A DNA stretch of 64,000 nt from Symsagittifera roscoffensis (GCF_963678635.1 NC_087066.1:58360312-58424311); one strand, 5' to 3'. Shown: positions 41,665 through 54,610, counted from the first letter of the stretch. Translations and numbers: made by a program. The notes: generated by a model from the sequence alone, not told the origin.

Positions 41665-41725
41665 TTAATTTTACACTAGAATTGCTTTCAACTCCAGTCA
41701 ATGGGTTTAACTCTAGTGTAAAGAA
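41665..41725. repeat. Short inverted repeat
   Basis: TTTTACACTAGA near 41,668 is repeated inverted as TCTAGTGTAAAG near 41,715, with about 30 bp between. It is a hairpin-forming fragment, perhaps a MITE core. Confidence 0.45.
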
Positions 41726-41729
41726 ATCA

Positions 41730-44700
41730 AATGAAAAAAAATTTCTGGATTGCGTGATTTTTCACTCTGCGAAAAGTTGAACTTGACTCAAAGATTCAAT
41801 AGTTATTTTTCTTTTTCAGGTTTCTGTGAAATAATACCATTTTCTATTAATCCAGTTTTATCAATTTGAGTACATTTCATTCAATCGCTTAGGGTTGTTT
41901 CAGCTCGTTCTATTTTTCAACTGTATTGGTTATAGTTCAAATTTTCGTGCTCAGATTCTGTTTACAGTTAATTTTTCTCGTAGCATTTGGTTCAGAGTTT
42001 CTGAGGATATATGTTGGTGTGGTTTTTTAATCGAATCAATTTCTAAAAGAAAGTTTACTCAGTGTGCTGTGGGGATCGATCCTTGGATCTTCGTCATCTT
42101 GCGGGGGCTCGCTCATCACTATGTCAATCTGACTATACAGTCGCTCGGTAACGAGTCTTTCTTCAGTGCTCCCTTACAACTTGTATGCTTACAATGTAAC
42201 ACCAATTATTTATCCCTGGTTAGTTGTCCTGCACTACAAAATTGCTTGAAATTGAAATGAGGCAAGATTAAAAGGTTGTAATAATTCCATACACGACCCA
42301 AATTGCCGCACTTACCATTTGATATTATAAGCATATAAATCACAGTTTGAAAATTTTTCATCTACTAAAATCTATTTGAGATCAAAAAAATGGCAGTCGG
42401 AACATTCAGAGTTTTTCCCTGATACACCGACAATCTTGTTTGCTATATAAACGTTTGTTCATTTCATCACGAAATTTTTGTAGGGCGCTGCTCTTACGAA
42501 GCTCAACTTGGTATAAAAATTGAGACTAAATTCGCAAAAATTATACGGTTTGAGCTGCTCATTTTCTTACTGGCATGGGACTCCTATGCAACGCGGGAGT
42601 CTAGTAAGCCGCAGGTAATGATCCGGACCAACTTTACTGCAGTAGTAATGTTTTTTTTTTTGGTTTATTGGACTTCGGCTTTGAATTGTTTGGGTTCTTT
42701 TTTTGTTTTGCTTTTTGACTCCAAAAAAATTAGCAAGCGTTTGTGGCCACAGTGGGTTTTCTGAAGAGACTAACTTTATTAAGGATATTAACTTATCTGG
42801 AGACTGGCTATTAAGGATATTAATTTATCTGATAAAAATGAGACATTTGAAACTGCGCGGTTTTGTTTGGACCACGCGAAAAAAAATGACGCAACTATGA
42901 CTAGGGTGGATTGATTCTTTTGCATTCGACTTAAGCTATCCCCGAAGTAAAATCATATGTAATTTGTAGCGAGTAACATGTCAAAGCACTTTAGATTGTA
43001 AATAGCATTCGGTCAATACACTCGAAAAAATCGCCATTTATCTCATTTCATCGGCTTATAAGGCGCTGGCTTCGATTTTGACAGGATGTGTTTTTTTTTT
43101 CAAATGGTAAAAAAACGGTCGCATCGTAAAAGTGTGTTTTGTAGTATGCGTCATTTTGCTGTACTCAATTTACATTGTAGTTTTTTATGGTTTTGATTTT
43201 TTCTGCTGTTTGTAGTTTTACTAGCCTTGACCTCGCATGAACTTTTCTTTCTCTTTTTTTTTGCTTAAAAATTTTGGCTTTGTTAAAAAGTTGATTATAT
43301 CATCTTATAAAATTATTGTTCTAATTTTGAGTTGTTTAAATGAAAAGGTAATTTGCTTGCGTGATTTCTATGGCAACAATTTATTTTCAATTTTTTTGTT
43401 TTGGTTTTTTCTTCTTGATAGGTTTTGGCTTTAATGAAACCGGGTTAATAGCCTTATATGGCATCTTTCGACGAGCGAAAAAAAGCTTGTATATGTGGGT
43501 GTGTGATTTGATGGTGAGGACTTTATATCTTTTTTGGTTTTTCAGATTTTTCATTATTGATTTTCAGAGTTGTTTACAGGTTGTTTTTTGTTGAAATTGC
43601 TTGAAACTTATGCAGCTTTTTTGGAATTGTTCTCATTTTTGTTCCTTGTGATTTTAGTTTATAGCAAATGTTTCTGTTGATATTACAGCCAAACTTTTCT
43701 GTAGGATATGCAAATTATTTGGTTGCGAGAATTTGAGTTCAATTTTTCATTACATTAAGATTTTTTAGATCTCGTTTTTTTCTGAGGGTTTTTTTGGAGT
43801 GTTTTCATCTACTGGATATGAGAAAGCAATGAATGGAGTTCATGTAGCTTGAATGGATCTTATGCTTTAGATAAACAATTTTTTTATAACAATGCAAATA
43901 ATTTTTTTTCACAAGAATTCATTTAAGTTTTCCATTTTTCGTTTGAGACACATTAGCTATTGATTTTTGGGATTTTGATATTTATAGCAAGCGATCGAAA
44001 GCTCAGCTTGGCATCTGTAATATTTTAAGTTGATCTACTTTTTTGACAATTTTCATAACAATTATTTTGAGCTTGTCGCTTTCCCTTTATTCTTATTTTG
44101 TCGGAAGGTTATATCCCCTGCTTGTGATTTATCTTAAGAGATGCGAAGCTCAGTTTTTCTTTTTGTTCCGACTTTCGATACCAAAGTAACGGAATATTTG
44201 TGCTCGGGGTGGGTTTTTTTTTCTTCAGACAAATTTCGACTTCTTAACTAGCCATTTTTTACGGAATTTTTTTTATATCATTCGAAAGCTATTGTTGTCT
44301 TGAGCTCAAATTTGAAAAGATATTTCACCTGTGATCATTTTTCGTAAAGTTATGGGGGTTTAAAGATTGTCATTTTGGCCAATTTGGGACAATTAACTCG
44401 CGATATATTTCGCGCTTTTAACGCGTAAGCGGAGAGTTAATCCGTCTTAAAATCGTTCCAAACTGGTTGAAAGAAGCTTATTTGCCATAATTGATTTGTT
44501 ACAAGGAGCGAAATTTATCCTTTTGTATTTTATATGGCGTGTGGGGGGATAATTTTTATAAAAAAATTCAAATTTTAAAAAAAAAATTTCATTTCATTTC
44601 TATTACATTTAATTTTTTGATGTTATTACTGCTCCATAAAACCTTAAAAGGCAGTCGGAATATTCAGGGCTTTGCCCTGATACGAGCAGTCTTGTAACAA

Positions 44701-45000
44701 TTTGTATTTACTTGAAAGTTTGTGCAAACAATAATTATAACAAAAAACTCGAAATGAGGGTAGTGACTAAGTGAAAAAACAAGCCGCGAATAGTGTGCTT
44801 TGAAAAGGCTCGGTAAAATCATGAACGTGCTTGTTTGCTACAACACTTTAATGGCACTCAAGTTCTCACAACTGGCAAATATAATCGATCCTGGTGCTGA
44901 TAATTGTTGGCTAATTTTGGGACTAAAATATATTTTCCGAAAAAGTATATTGTAATGTGAATTCGTAAAAATAAACTGTTTAAATATCGCCAATTATTGT
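41730..45000. other. Intergenic, repeat-rich, no gene recognised
   Basis: ORFs in this stretch (such as 41,895-42,260 and 43,237-43,594) are dominated by F, L and S from T-rich DNA and I do not support them. A repeat containing GCAGTCGGAA(C/T)ATTCAG(A/G)G is at 42,394 and 44,651. Family 3 repeat pieces (AAGCTCAGCTT) lie near 43,990 and 44,145. A reverse copy of the CGCTTACGCGTTA repeat of 18,140/18,600 is at 44,395-44,470. Confidence 0.5.
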
Positions 45001-45012
45001 CCATACCTTTTT

Positions 45013-45219
45013 TTAATTTACACCATACTGAACGTACTCGCTCGAAACAGCCACGATATCACAGTAAGCCCGACTATGATTCATATTTTGTACCACAATG
45101 AAACTCTCCGTTCTGAGAAAATATGTTTGAAATTGTAAGTTTTTTGTGTCACTGTTTACGACATGATGACTGCCCAGAAAACGTGTGTAAACTGCAGTGT
45201 ATAGCATCCCAACTTTCAT
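45013..45219 (-). CDS. Possible short ORF or exon, unrecognised
   Basis: This ORF has 68 codons, an ATG at 45,219 and a stop at 45,013. Unlike its neighbours, the translation has a balanced composition (V, S, T, Y, N, H, Q and few long F/L/K runs), beginning MKVGMLYTAVYTRFLGSHH. A CTGCAG acceptor-like site lies inside it near 45,195, so it could be a terminal exon. No family recognised. It stands alone, 4.6 kb from any other gene call, so it may equally be a transposon remnant. Confidence 0.3.
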   Translation of the reverse strand: MKVGMLYTAVYTRFLGSHHVVNSDTKNLQFQTYFLRTESFIVVQNMNHSRAYCDIVAVSSEYVQYGVN

Positions 45220-45464
45220 AAATTAAAAACTATTTTAGTTGATTATGACTATGTTTTTTGAACATTCGATTCCTTTTTCTTCATTATAGGTCATAATAAT
45301 TTCTCATGTATGTTTCGATCCGCTAGGTCTCTCTAAGTTCTTCTCGCTTTTGTTTACTTTCAATTGAGCATTTTTCAAAGGAATTAGTTGTCCACAGACT
45401 CATTAAACTCCTGGTGGTACCTTCCTTGGCTGATAATGAATTCAGATTTAGTTTTATCTCTTGC

Positions 45465-45540
45465 ACACAGCCTGATGGTAACGAATACGCCTAGGACGGC
45501 AAAGGTCCTGGGTTCGAAACTGACCAGGACCAGTTTTTCA
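45465..45540 (+). repeat. tRNA-like SINE fragment, copy 2
   Basis: CTGATGGTAACGAATACGCC, AGGACGGCAAAGGTCC and GGGTTCGAAACTGACCAGGACC. GGTTCGAAACT fits the RNA polymerase III B box. It is parallel to the copy at 40,970. Confidence 0.45.
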
Positions 45541-46264
45541 AACTGTAATTGTTCCGATTCAAAAAAAAAAATCGGCCTATTATTTGTGTGTTTATGATTG
45601 TCGACTTAGTTGCCTTTTTCTAAAATTGATTATTTTAGCTGTAAACATTATCCACTGCAGTTTTTTTTAAATTTTTTTTAAAAAATCCGGCCGAATCGAA
45701 TTTTGCTTTTCTCATTTCTTAAAATTTCTCTTTTCTTTTTTGTTGTCTTTTTATCAGCTGTCGGCCTAATTAATATCAACTTCCATGATGGAGACAACAA
45801 AGTTCAATTCCATTTGAGACCTGTTTTTCTTGCAAATAGATAATTTTGGCTAATCTAATTTAGATTGTCTGTCTGCTTGTTTTGTCGGCAGGTTTCCGCG
45901 CAGAAATTATTTTTTTAAAGAAGAACTTTTTTCTAGCATTCATATTGCTTCTTGTAGAACTTCTCATGGTGATGATGGTTTCGTTGTTTCGTTACAGGTT
46001 ATTTTTAACTTTCATTGCAATTTTTGTTCCGAAAAAATAAAGATTTTTGAAGGCTTTTTTCAATTTGATGAGTCTTTTTTGGAGTAATGAAAGTAAAAAG
46101 GATTTTTTTGAAAACTTGTATTCTGTATAGCATTATTAAAACTATTTGTAGAGTTTCTTATGTTGCAGGCAATTTTGTTCCGGATATTTTGGTTTTTTTT
46201 GCATTTTTTATTGATAGGAACGATTTTTTTTTTTCATTTTTTTTCCATTTGACTTTCATAGTCA

Positions 46265-46320
46265 TTCATATTTGTATCGCAAGTGGTGCGAAGCTCAGCT
46301 TCGCTTCTGTGTCAAAACTT
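46265..46320 (+). repeat. Dispersed repeat, family 3
   Basis: TTTGTATCGCAAGTGGTGCGAAGCTCAGCTTCGCTTCTGTGTC. The inner part (GCGAAGCTCAGCTTCGC) is itself a palindrome. Related pieces lie near 35,385, 41,493 and 43,990, all on the same strand. Confidence 0.5.
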
Positions 46321-46711
46321 TACATAAGACGTTCACAAAAGATGGCATATTGGAAAACCTTAATTTGTCAGAGAATTTAAACGGCTAAGTTTCCTGTCGT
46401 TTATATTCGTTTTCAAAGCTGAAAACTGAGAGGCTTGTGTTTCTTTGTCCAGGTTTGCTGTTGCCAGTCTGGTTTTGTTTAGAAATTTTTCTAAAACAAA
46501 TTTGAAGAACTGGTTTGTTTGATGGTGAATATAGTTTCAAACAATGAATAATTTTTTTAAGCTCTTTGTTTTTGTTTGTAATAAAAGCACGTATGAATGT
46601 TCACTCATTGAAAATGCGGAGGAGCTTTGTCTTTGGGTGTGTTTTAGTTTTTTTTTCACACAAAATCAAGGTTCAGAAATAACCACCAGCTTGAGTCGAG
46701 TGATAAAAACA

Positions 46712-46880
46712 TATTAAAGCCCTTTAAGTCTTGATTCGAAGAAAACAAAAAAAATCCAAAAATCTTAACCAATGTTGAGAAGAACAGTTGTGAAATGTTT
46801 GAGTTATAGTTCAATTCCGAGCGAGTAAATGTTGTTCATAATCGGCTCAGACAAATCTTATTTTAAATTTTCAACTTGAA
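46712..46880 (+). repeat. Dispersed repeat, family 1, copy 3
   Basis: ATTAAAGCCCTTTAAGTCTTGATTCGAAG, then an AACAGTTGTGAAATGTTTGAG and GAGCGAGTAA region, parallel to 28,336 and 39,058. It lies outside the gene introns, so the family is not intron-specific. Confidence 0.5.
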
Positions 46881-46889
46881 AAACAAAAA

Positions 46890-48390
46890 GCTAATTGTTC
46901 TCGAGTAAGCTTAGATTTCGAATTTTTTGTAGCGCATTTTTCGCAAAAAAAGTTTAAAATATTATATTTTTTTTTGCAAAAAAACTCAAGAACAATTTTT
47001 GGAAGTGTTTCATTGATTTTTTAGAATTTTTTTATCATTAGTCGGGACAAATTTACAGCAAATATACCACTCGCGTTTTTAAAAAGGTTAGAGTATGCTT
47101 TTTACAGATTTCTTTTGCAGTGAAACTAGTGCATCTTGGGTATCTTACAGATTGTAAAAGTTTTGCCAAACTTTTTGTTTAAAAACTTTCAATTCTTGAT
47201 AATCCTTGTCTAGGATTGTCTAATTGCCAAAACTATTTTTGTTTCCAAAGAACAACAAGGGCGCTGTAAAATGATAATTAAAATTTAATGATTATTTAAA
47301 TGGTGAAATGATCTATGAAACCTTGAGTATTTGCAATTACCACAACTGGCTACAACTCAGATTTAATAATTTTTTCTCTTGATGAAAAAGTTATTGAACT
47401 GTTTTTGGTTAACTTCAAATATGGTTTTGATCGTCCATTTCATAAGTGACTCCGAGAAACCGCTGGTGATTGCATCAATTTTTGTGCATAATGTTTTATT
47501 GTCTAAGTTTTTGAAAATCAAGCTTTGGCCAATTTTATGAAACAATTCCGGTGATTGAAGAGAAAATGTCATTTTGAAGATTTAACATCTTCTTGAGTGC
47601 AATTTAGCCGAAAAATTTATAGAAGCAAGTTCAGGTTTTTACTCTCTAAATTGCCTGTTTTCAATGTCCCTTCCTGACAACAAATCTTCGATTTCAGCAA
47701 AATTCTTAAGTAGGCCGAGAGAAAATCATCAGAGCTATCATTTATGAATCTATCAATATTTGGTTTCAAAGACTTGCTAATAGAATCCCGATCTGAAAGT
47801 GCCAATTTTTCTCATCAGCTCTGAATTTCGCATTGTAGTGAACACTTTCTTGAATAAGCGGAGTAAAACAGTTTTTCATGCGACGTGAAACTTTTTCAGC
47901 GTTAAAATTGAAATATTCAGTGTGAAAACTTTACTAGAACTGGCTGATTGTTACTTTTTCACGCGGATTGAAAAACCCAGTGCAGATGAGGAAAATTGGC
48001 ATTTTCAGATCCGGATTACATTGGTAAAACTTTGAAACCAAGTTTTGATTGATTCATAGATGGTATTTCTGATGATTTGTTCCTATGTATGTAAGCTCTC
48101 TTGGCCTATGTAAAAGTTTTCCTGGAAATTGAAGTAAATGTTGTCAAAAATGGACATGGAAAATAGGCATTTTAAAGAGTAAAAACCAGAATTTGCGCTT
48201 AATTTTGTCCACTGGTGTATCTTAAGATCCTCTTAAAGCATCTGTTCTGGCAATGAGTTTATTCCACGGATTACATCACAGGCAAACCACATTAAACTTT
48301 CACGGAAGTGAACATTTCCAAAAAAAAGTATCAACGGGATTCGAATCACATAGAAAGCATAAGGGTCATTTTATTAAGTGCCTCAACTTC
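46890..48390. other. Intergenic, nothing recognised
   Basis: No supported gene. Two parallel stretches with CAGATCCG(G/C)ATTA(C/A)ATTGGTAA occur near 48,007 and 35,891, marking another dispersed repeat. Confidence 0.4.
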
Positions 48391-48400
48391 TGGGCATGTG

Positions 48401-48891
48401 CAGGGGTGGATCTAGAATTCTAGGTCTACCAAATTGTTTTTCCGAGCACCCCAGAACACTATACAGACGCTATTTTCAGGTGGCGGATTTAGGGAGGGGA
48501 CGGGGGACGCCAAGCCCCCTGAGGGATTCGAACTCCTGCCGACCCGAAGGATCCCCCTTTCGTACGTTTTTAAGATATTCATTTTTGGATGAACGACCCT
48601 CAAATTTTTCTAAAGGCGCCTTGGCGCCAATATATACATAAATTAAGGGGAGCGTACCGAAAAAACGCAACTTTTTGGTCAAAAATTTCCAAATAGTGCC
48701 TGAAAATGCCTTTTTTGGCCTGTTTTTTTTTAAAGTTTGCTTGCGGCGCTGAAAATAGGGTCTTTTTATTGCTTTGGGAGAGCTCGAAAACTCAATTTGG
48801 TCGACCTAAAAAAAGGTCGACAAAAATTTCAAAGTTTTTTTGAAAATCCGCCCCCCCCCTCAACTCCTCTCGAGTACAAGATCTGCCCCTG
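48401..48891 (+). mobile_element. hAT-like MITE, family M1, copy 1
   Basis: The ends are CAGGGGTGGATCTAG and AGATCTGCCCCTG, an inverted pair matching the widespread CAGGGGCGGATC-type ends of hAT-like elements. The interior contains GGCGGATTTAGGG, CTGCCGACCC(G/A)AAGG(A/G)TCCCCC, GGAGAGCTCG and TTTGGTCGACCTAAAAAA(A)GGTCG, all found in the copy at 60,584. I do not see a clean 8-bp target duplication. Short ORFs here are spurious. Confidence 0.7.
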
Positions 48892-49123
48892 CCTATTTTG
48901 ATTAAAAATTTGCGCAGCAGGAAAAAACAGGTCAAAAAGGCCGTTTTTGAGCACGTTTTGGAAACGTTTGACCAAAAAATTGCGTTTTTTTTCGGCGCGT
49001 TCCACTTCAAAACTAGTATGTTTTGGCGCCGAATGCTCATTTAGAAAAATTTAAGGGTGACTCGGACGATACATTTTGAAAAGCTTGCAAAATTAGCTGG
49101 TTCATGATAACTCACATCGGGTA

Positions 49124-52100
49124 CCGCGACAAATCGCAACAAAAAACAAATAGCAAAAAAGACAACTCGCAAAGACTTAAAAAAGAGACAACTCGTTTAA
49201 AACTTTGAACAAAATCAATTTTTCCTATAATTTTAATGGGAAACAAAAAAGCGATAAAACATCAAAGCCTTTGAGGCGTCTTTTTTTCTTTGAAATAAAC
49301 GGGTTTTACAGATCAAAGTTGAATGAAAAAGTTTTCAGCTGCGAAAATAGATCTTTGTCGTGATTGTTTTGTAAGAAATTCTGATATCCTTTCTTGCAGT
49401 TGTTCAAATTTGGGCAATGATAGGGTTTTTCTTCAGATTTGATCCGGAAAAAAACAATTATCGATTAAAATTTGTTCCTTCCTTATTTGCTGAATGTATT
49501 TTGATTCAATGGGGAGAGCATGACCTATTTTTAACTAAAAAAACTCTAGGCCGAATTTTTGTCTTTTTTCCATTCATCATACATCGCATTGTTGAACTGA
49601 TTCCATATAGCTTGTTTGAAACCAGGATCTTTTGGTAGAGTTCCTGGTCCATATTTCCATATGCACGGCTTTTTCAAAATACCCGAGATATGAGCTGAGC
49701 TGCTCGTTCTCAATTGTTTTTGCGTAGAAAACTTCTATGCTAACTTCAAGTCGCATTCAGAAATGACAGCCAAGAAAAAAAATCACTTGTTTTCTTAAAC
49801 TTTTTTCTTCTTTGCAATCAACCACCAGTCGTATTTCTTGTTTTTTTTTGTCAAAACGATAAACGCACCCTTTTAAAGGCGCTGCGTGAAGTTCCGATTT
49901 CAAAGCAGAAAATGCAGCTTTTTCCCATCTATAACGTAAAATTCCATAATCTTCTGGCTCTAACAGTGGGTTACGCTCACGTTACACACGAAATGATTGT
50001 TGGTGTTGCAGTTGAGTTGTTGTTTTAACTGAAAGTAAATCATTGGGAGGAGGCAGTTGTTTATAACAGCATTTTTAGTATTACTTGATAAGATACGCTT
50101 GGAAAACCTTTAAAATGTGCCATCAGCGTGGCAAGAAATTTAGTGTGCGAGAATGTAAAAGTTTGCCTCAATGGTGAACACGAAAGGCTGCTCGGAATTC
50201 TCTCGCCCCTAGTCAAAAGCCAAAAAATTTTGAACCCGTAGATTTGTTCTTTGGCGCAACTCAAAAATCTGTTTCGCATTGAATCACTCTCGCAAAAGAC
50301 GTATGTTTGAGCAAGTTTGCTGCGTATTCCTCAGAAATGACGCTCTTTACGTTTGGATATACATATCGGAGATATTTTTCCTCCACTTTTCACATAAAAT
50401 TTAAAACATTATGGAAATTTTGCATTTTGCCTCCAGGGGTATTGCAAACAGTTAGATTTAATTTCTAAACTATTAGTTAAATTTTGTTTTTGCGCATAAT
50501 CGTCACAATTTTGTTACTGCTGTGCATAAATTTTTGAAACAAGAAAAAAAATAGTTAAGACACTTGTTGAAAAATTAATTCTCAGTTTCTCGTTCATAAC
50601 GCAACTCTGAATGTATATGATGCAATTTTGTTTCCACAAGTAAATCATCACCAGAATTTTTTTCGTTTTTGCATTCATTTTTCTATAAAAACTGTTTTCC
50701 AATTGGTCTAGTTTTTTAAGATTGGAGAACTTGATGAAGGTTTTGTTTCGTACAGTTCTTTTTTATCAACCCACGCAGAAAAAAGAGCTCTATTTTTAAA
50801 ACACTGGTTTTGTAAATTTTATGACTATGGTCGGAAAATTCTGTGCCGCACAACATGCGTCTATCCTTTTGTTAATCTGCATACTAATTAGATTTTTTGA
50901 GAGATATTATGCAAGCTCCGTCGAAAAAAAAAACCTCCAAAAAAATCTAGACTGTATAAACAAAAAACAGAAGTAGCCGGTTGTTCCTACCATTTTAATT
51001 TTCAAAATCACGGCAAAATTTTCTTTCAAAATTGTGTCGTTTTTTTTGCGCGTGGTGCAATGAGAGGAGCTAGAAAACGCTTATAGTTTCAGAAAGTTAG
51101 GCAAAACTGACTATAGATGTAATTTGAAAAAAATAAAGAAAAACTTTTGTTAAACTGTGACTTTACGGCTTAAATGGAAGCTTTATGTCGCTTGTATTTT
51201 GCAAGCTTAAAACAAACTTGGGAACCGCTTATCGCGTAGCGCATCTGCATGCGACATTCAACCAAAACTCAAAAATTTAAACCAAAAATTTGTAATTAAA
51301 TTATAAACCTTTCGAGTTGTTGCTTTTCGTGAAAATGAGCAATTACCTTACTTTGAGAAAAACAATAACTTGTTAAAAAGCCCGGTAAAATTCCTCTAAA
51401 TTTTTTTCCCTTTAACTATCCTTCAATTTTATATTTATTTCCGAACAATCATTGGCCATTTATATGAGTCTTTGGTCTTAAACGTTGATTGCATTAATTG
51501 GTAAATCGTATTTGGTTTTTGATTATGTGTCTTCTCATTCCAATTAAATTTCAATTGACTAACAGTCAGCACGAAAAACGGCCCTTGAGTTTTGAAGATG
51601 AAAAACTAAATGAAGTTGGATCAAACAAAAAAAAGCGGGTCAACAACTTGGAGATGCTCAAAAAGACCTTGCAAATCGTAGGTTTCTACTCCTGATGATT
51701 TATTTGTGGATAAAAACTTGCATCATTTACATTAAGAGTAGCTTCAAGAACGAGAATTGAAATGTCAAAATTCTAAAAGTCCTTATGTCTTTCGCTATTT
51801 TCAGTTCGAATTTTCAAAACAACTGTCCACAAAATGGTTAAAAACCATGACAGTTGAATGTACATATCAGGTACAAATTCTGGAGAATGTGCGCAAAAAT
51901 TTAATTTGACAAATAAACTTCGAAAAGAAACCAAACTCTATGCAATACCTCTGGCAGCAAAATGTAAATTCTCCAAAATATTTTAATGTCATGCAAAAAC
52001 AAAAGGAACGAGCGCAAAAGACACAGGAACACCACCGATCTGTTTATCAAAACGTAACGAGCATCGTTGCTGAGGAATGCGCAGCGAAAATGCCCAAACT

Positions 52101-53202
52101 TACGTCAGTTGCAACAATAATTCAACGCAAAAGAGACTCAAGACTCGGGCCGGGTGATTGCATCCGACCTCTTGTGTACAACACTGAGGTAAGCTTAAAC
52201 ATTCTCGAGCGCTACATTTCTTGGCATGCTGATGGCACATTTTAAAATTTTTCCATGCTTATCTTGTCAAGTATATACTGTTAATGCTGTTATGAACAAC
52301 TGCTCCCTCTCAAGGGTTTAATTTCAGTTACAACAAAAACTCAACAGAAACGCCATTAAGCACTTCGTGTGTTAAGTGAACGTAACCCACTAGTAGAGCC
52401 AGTAGGTTGTGGATTATTATGTTTTTGATTTGGAAAAAGCAGAACTTTCTGCTTCGAACGCGAAACTAGATGCAGCGTCTTTAAATGGGTGCTTTTACCA
52501 ATTTGAGCAAGCCATTTGGCAAAAAAAATTACGACTGGCGTTTGATTGCAGAGAAGACCAAGATTTAAGAAGAAGAGTGATTTTTTTTTCACTGGCTGTC
52601 ATTTCTGAATGCAACTTGAAGTTGGCGCCAGACTTTTCCTGCGCCACAACAACTGAGAACGAGCAGCTCCGCTCATATCTTGATTTTTTGAAAAACACTT
52701 GCGAATGGAAATATATAGCAGGAACTTTACGAAAAGATCCAGTTTTCAAACCAGCTATATGGACTCTGTTCAACAATGCTATGAATGAAAAAAAAACATT
52801 TTGGTCAAAAGTTGGCCTAGAAATTTTAAATTAAGAATAGGTTATGCTCTCCCCATTGAATCAAAATTCATTCAGCAATAATAGATGTAAAAATGTCTAT
52901 TTCGGTTTAAATCTGGAGAAAAGCCCTTCAAATGTTAATGTACAAATATGAACAATTGCGTCCAATATATCAGAAAATCTTAAAAACTATTAAGTTGAGG
53001 CTCTAAATTTACATTTTTCCATTTAACTTTGATCTGTAAAACTCCTTAATATCAAAGAAGTTTGGACGCCTCAAAGGCTTTGAAGTGATATTACACCACT
53101 TTTTTGTTTCTCTTTAAAATAGAAAGAAAATAATTTAATTTTTTTTCCGAGTTTAAATGATTTGTCTTTTTTCTTGTTGTCTTGTGTTGTGAGTTGTCGC
53201 GC
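49124..53202. mobile_element. MULE-like element with about 0.9-kb inverted coding ends
   Basis: The sequence 49,124-50,035 is a diverged reverse complement of 52,330-53,202. Both ends share CGCGACAA...TC, GCCTTTGAGGCGTC, TTTTACAGATCAAAGTT and much of the arm. The arms are coding: the right arm encodes a 141-codon ORF (52,409-52,834) and the left arm the same peptide with frame breaks on the - strand. The centre (50,040-52,330) holds ORFs at 51,498 and 51,940. ADGTF after a tryptophan at the end of the 51,940 ORF, and CEWKYIAGTLRK...AIWTLFNNAM in the arm, recall MULE transposase proteins. It could be a head-to-head double insertion or an element with very long inverted repeats. Confidence 0.6.
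51940..52834 (+). pseudogene. MULE-like transposase remnants
   Basis: The first ORF (51,940-52,245) has a basic, helical N terminus, then KMPKLTSVATIIQRKRDSRLG and WHADGTF at its end, which resembles the start of a MULE transposase core. The second (52,409-52,834) ends with WKYIAGTLR...FKPAIWTLFNNAMN, like the region after the MULE catalytic core, where a W-x-Y-IG-x-L pattern is common. The catalytic core that should lie between is missing, as only about 160 bp separate the two. So this is an internally deleted relic. Confidence 0.4.
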
Positions 53203-53209
53203 AGTTGTA

Positions 53210-54610
53210 AAGGAAGGGACCCCTTTGAGAGATCAGGGTCGAGCTCCTGAGAAGAAACATCCGGAGATCCCCCTCCCCAGAGTCCTCCTCAGTTGCGGCA
53301 GATTCTTTTTTAAAGTTCAGTGGACTCTTCAGACTCCATAAAACAAAAACTCCAGAAAGTTGTTAAGCGTAATTTCTTAAAATGAGCGAGGAATTTGAAA
53401 TGATGTTGCAATTATATATCATTTTTCTTAACTCAGTTTTGTTGTTAATATCTAAAATTTTTTGTACAATATGTTATTGAGTGCCAGATTTAATATCAAC
53501 GCCATCAAGTGGCAGTTTAATTGTAATAAAGCTCTTCTCCCCTGAATCTTCATGAAAAAGATCAAGTCAAAGGCTCTTGATAATTCTGTCACGTCTTAGA
53601 AGTTTGCTAATTTTGTTTGATTTTTTAATAACTAATTTACATGTCAGTTACTGAGTTTCAGAAAGCTGTTGCGGCAAAAGCAAATAACTAAAAATAATTT
53701 TAAAAACACAAGATATTGTTTTGAAAATCTTAAACAATTTTAATAAACCATATATTAGCATCAGTCGTGGCCTCAAAATTGTGGACCATATAGCTTGATA
53801 CTTTAATTGAGAAGCAGTAACCAGAAATGAAATACTAGAATGAGTCAAGTTTGATATTTTATAGAAAACGATGCTTTTTAAATTGGTTTTATATTGCTGT
53901 TTAGTTCGAATGCCATCTATTTTTTCATTTCAATAGCGAGATAATATTTTTCTTTTTGTTTTGGCTGAAACATTGCCAAATTGTGTCTCAACAAATGAGA
54001 TTACCTATATGAGTTGCCTTTTTATCGAAAATAGCCAAGTATTACAAAAACAGCATCTGGAACAAAGATATATAGTGGACTCTTTCAGTGCTTCATAACC
54101 CGAGTGTTTGTTCAAATCTTCCTCTAAAAAAAGGGATTGTAATTTTTTTCACATTTCAGTTTTCGCTGTATTTGACTTTTAGTATTTTGAAATTCTTAAG
54201 CACTATTTTACACTTTTTTCCTACATCATAAAGTAGCTGAACCAAAAGTATCGGCCATGCAATGCTTTCGTTACTAAACATCTAAAAAACAGTCTTCAAT
54301 GTTAATTTTGATAGTTAACTCAAAGAAAAGGATATCAATAAAAATTAAACGTTTTCTCAAAAAAAACTGATGATAATGCTGAATGCTCTTTTGGCTACTA
54401 AAATGAAAGCGATCGCTATGGAAAAAAGTTTCGCGAAAAGTTTTAGTTGCTCTGGGTACCAATTCACATGATTAACTTGAGGAAATTTAAGATATGCTAA
54501 TTTTTTGAGGGGAGGGATGTGTTGTGATGGAAAATGACACATTCCAAGTCAGAGGTTTTTGTGATGCTCATGCAATAAATCTTGGACGCTGTGACAACTG
54601 GCTGCTTACT
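53210..54610. other. Intergenic upstream of the LicD-type gene
   Basis: AT-rich with a GC-richer patch near 53,215-53,300. No supported gene. It presumably contains the promoter of the downstream gene, but no clear motif was seen. Confidence 0.4.

Noticed and set aside
41895-43594. ORFs rich in F, L, C and S
   Set aside because: Composition follows T-rich noncoding DNA, there is no domain or splice context, and overlapping frames are equally open.
49417-49638. A 73-codon + strand ORF
   Set aside because: It lies antisense to the transposase-like peptide in the left arm of the MULE-like element; the matching right arm is coding in the other sense.
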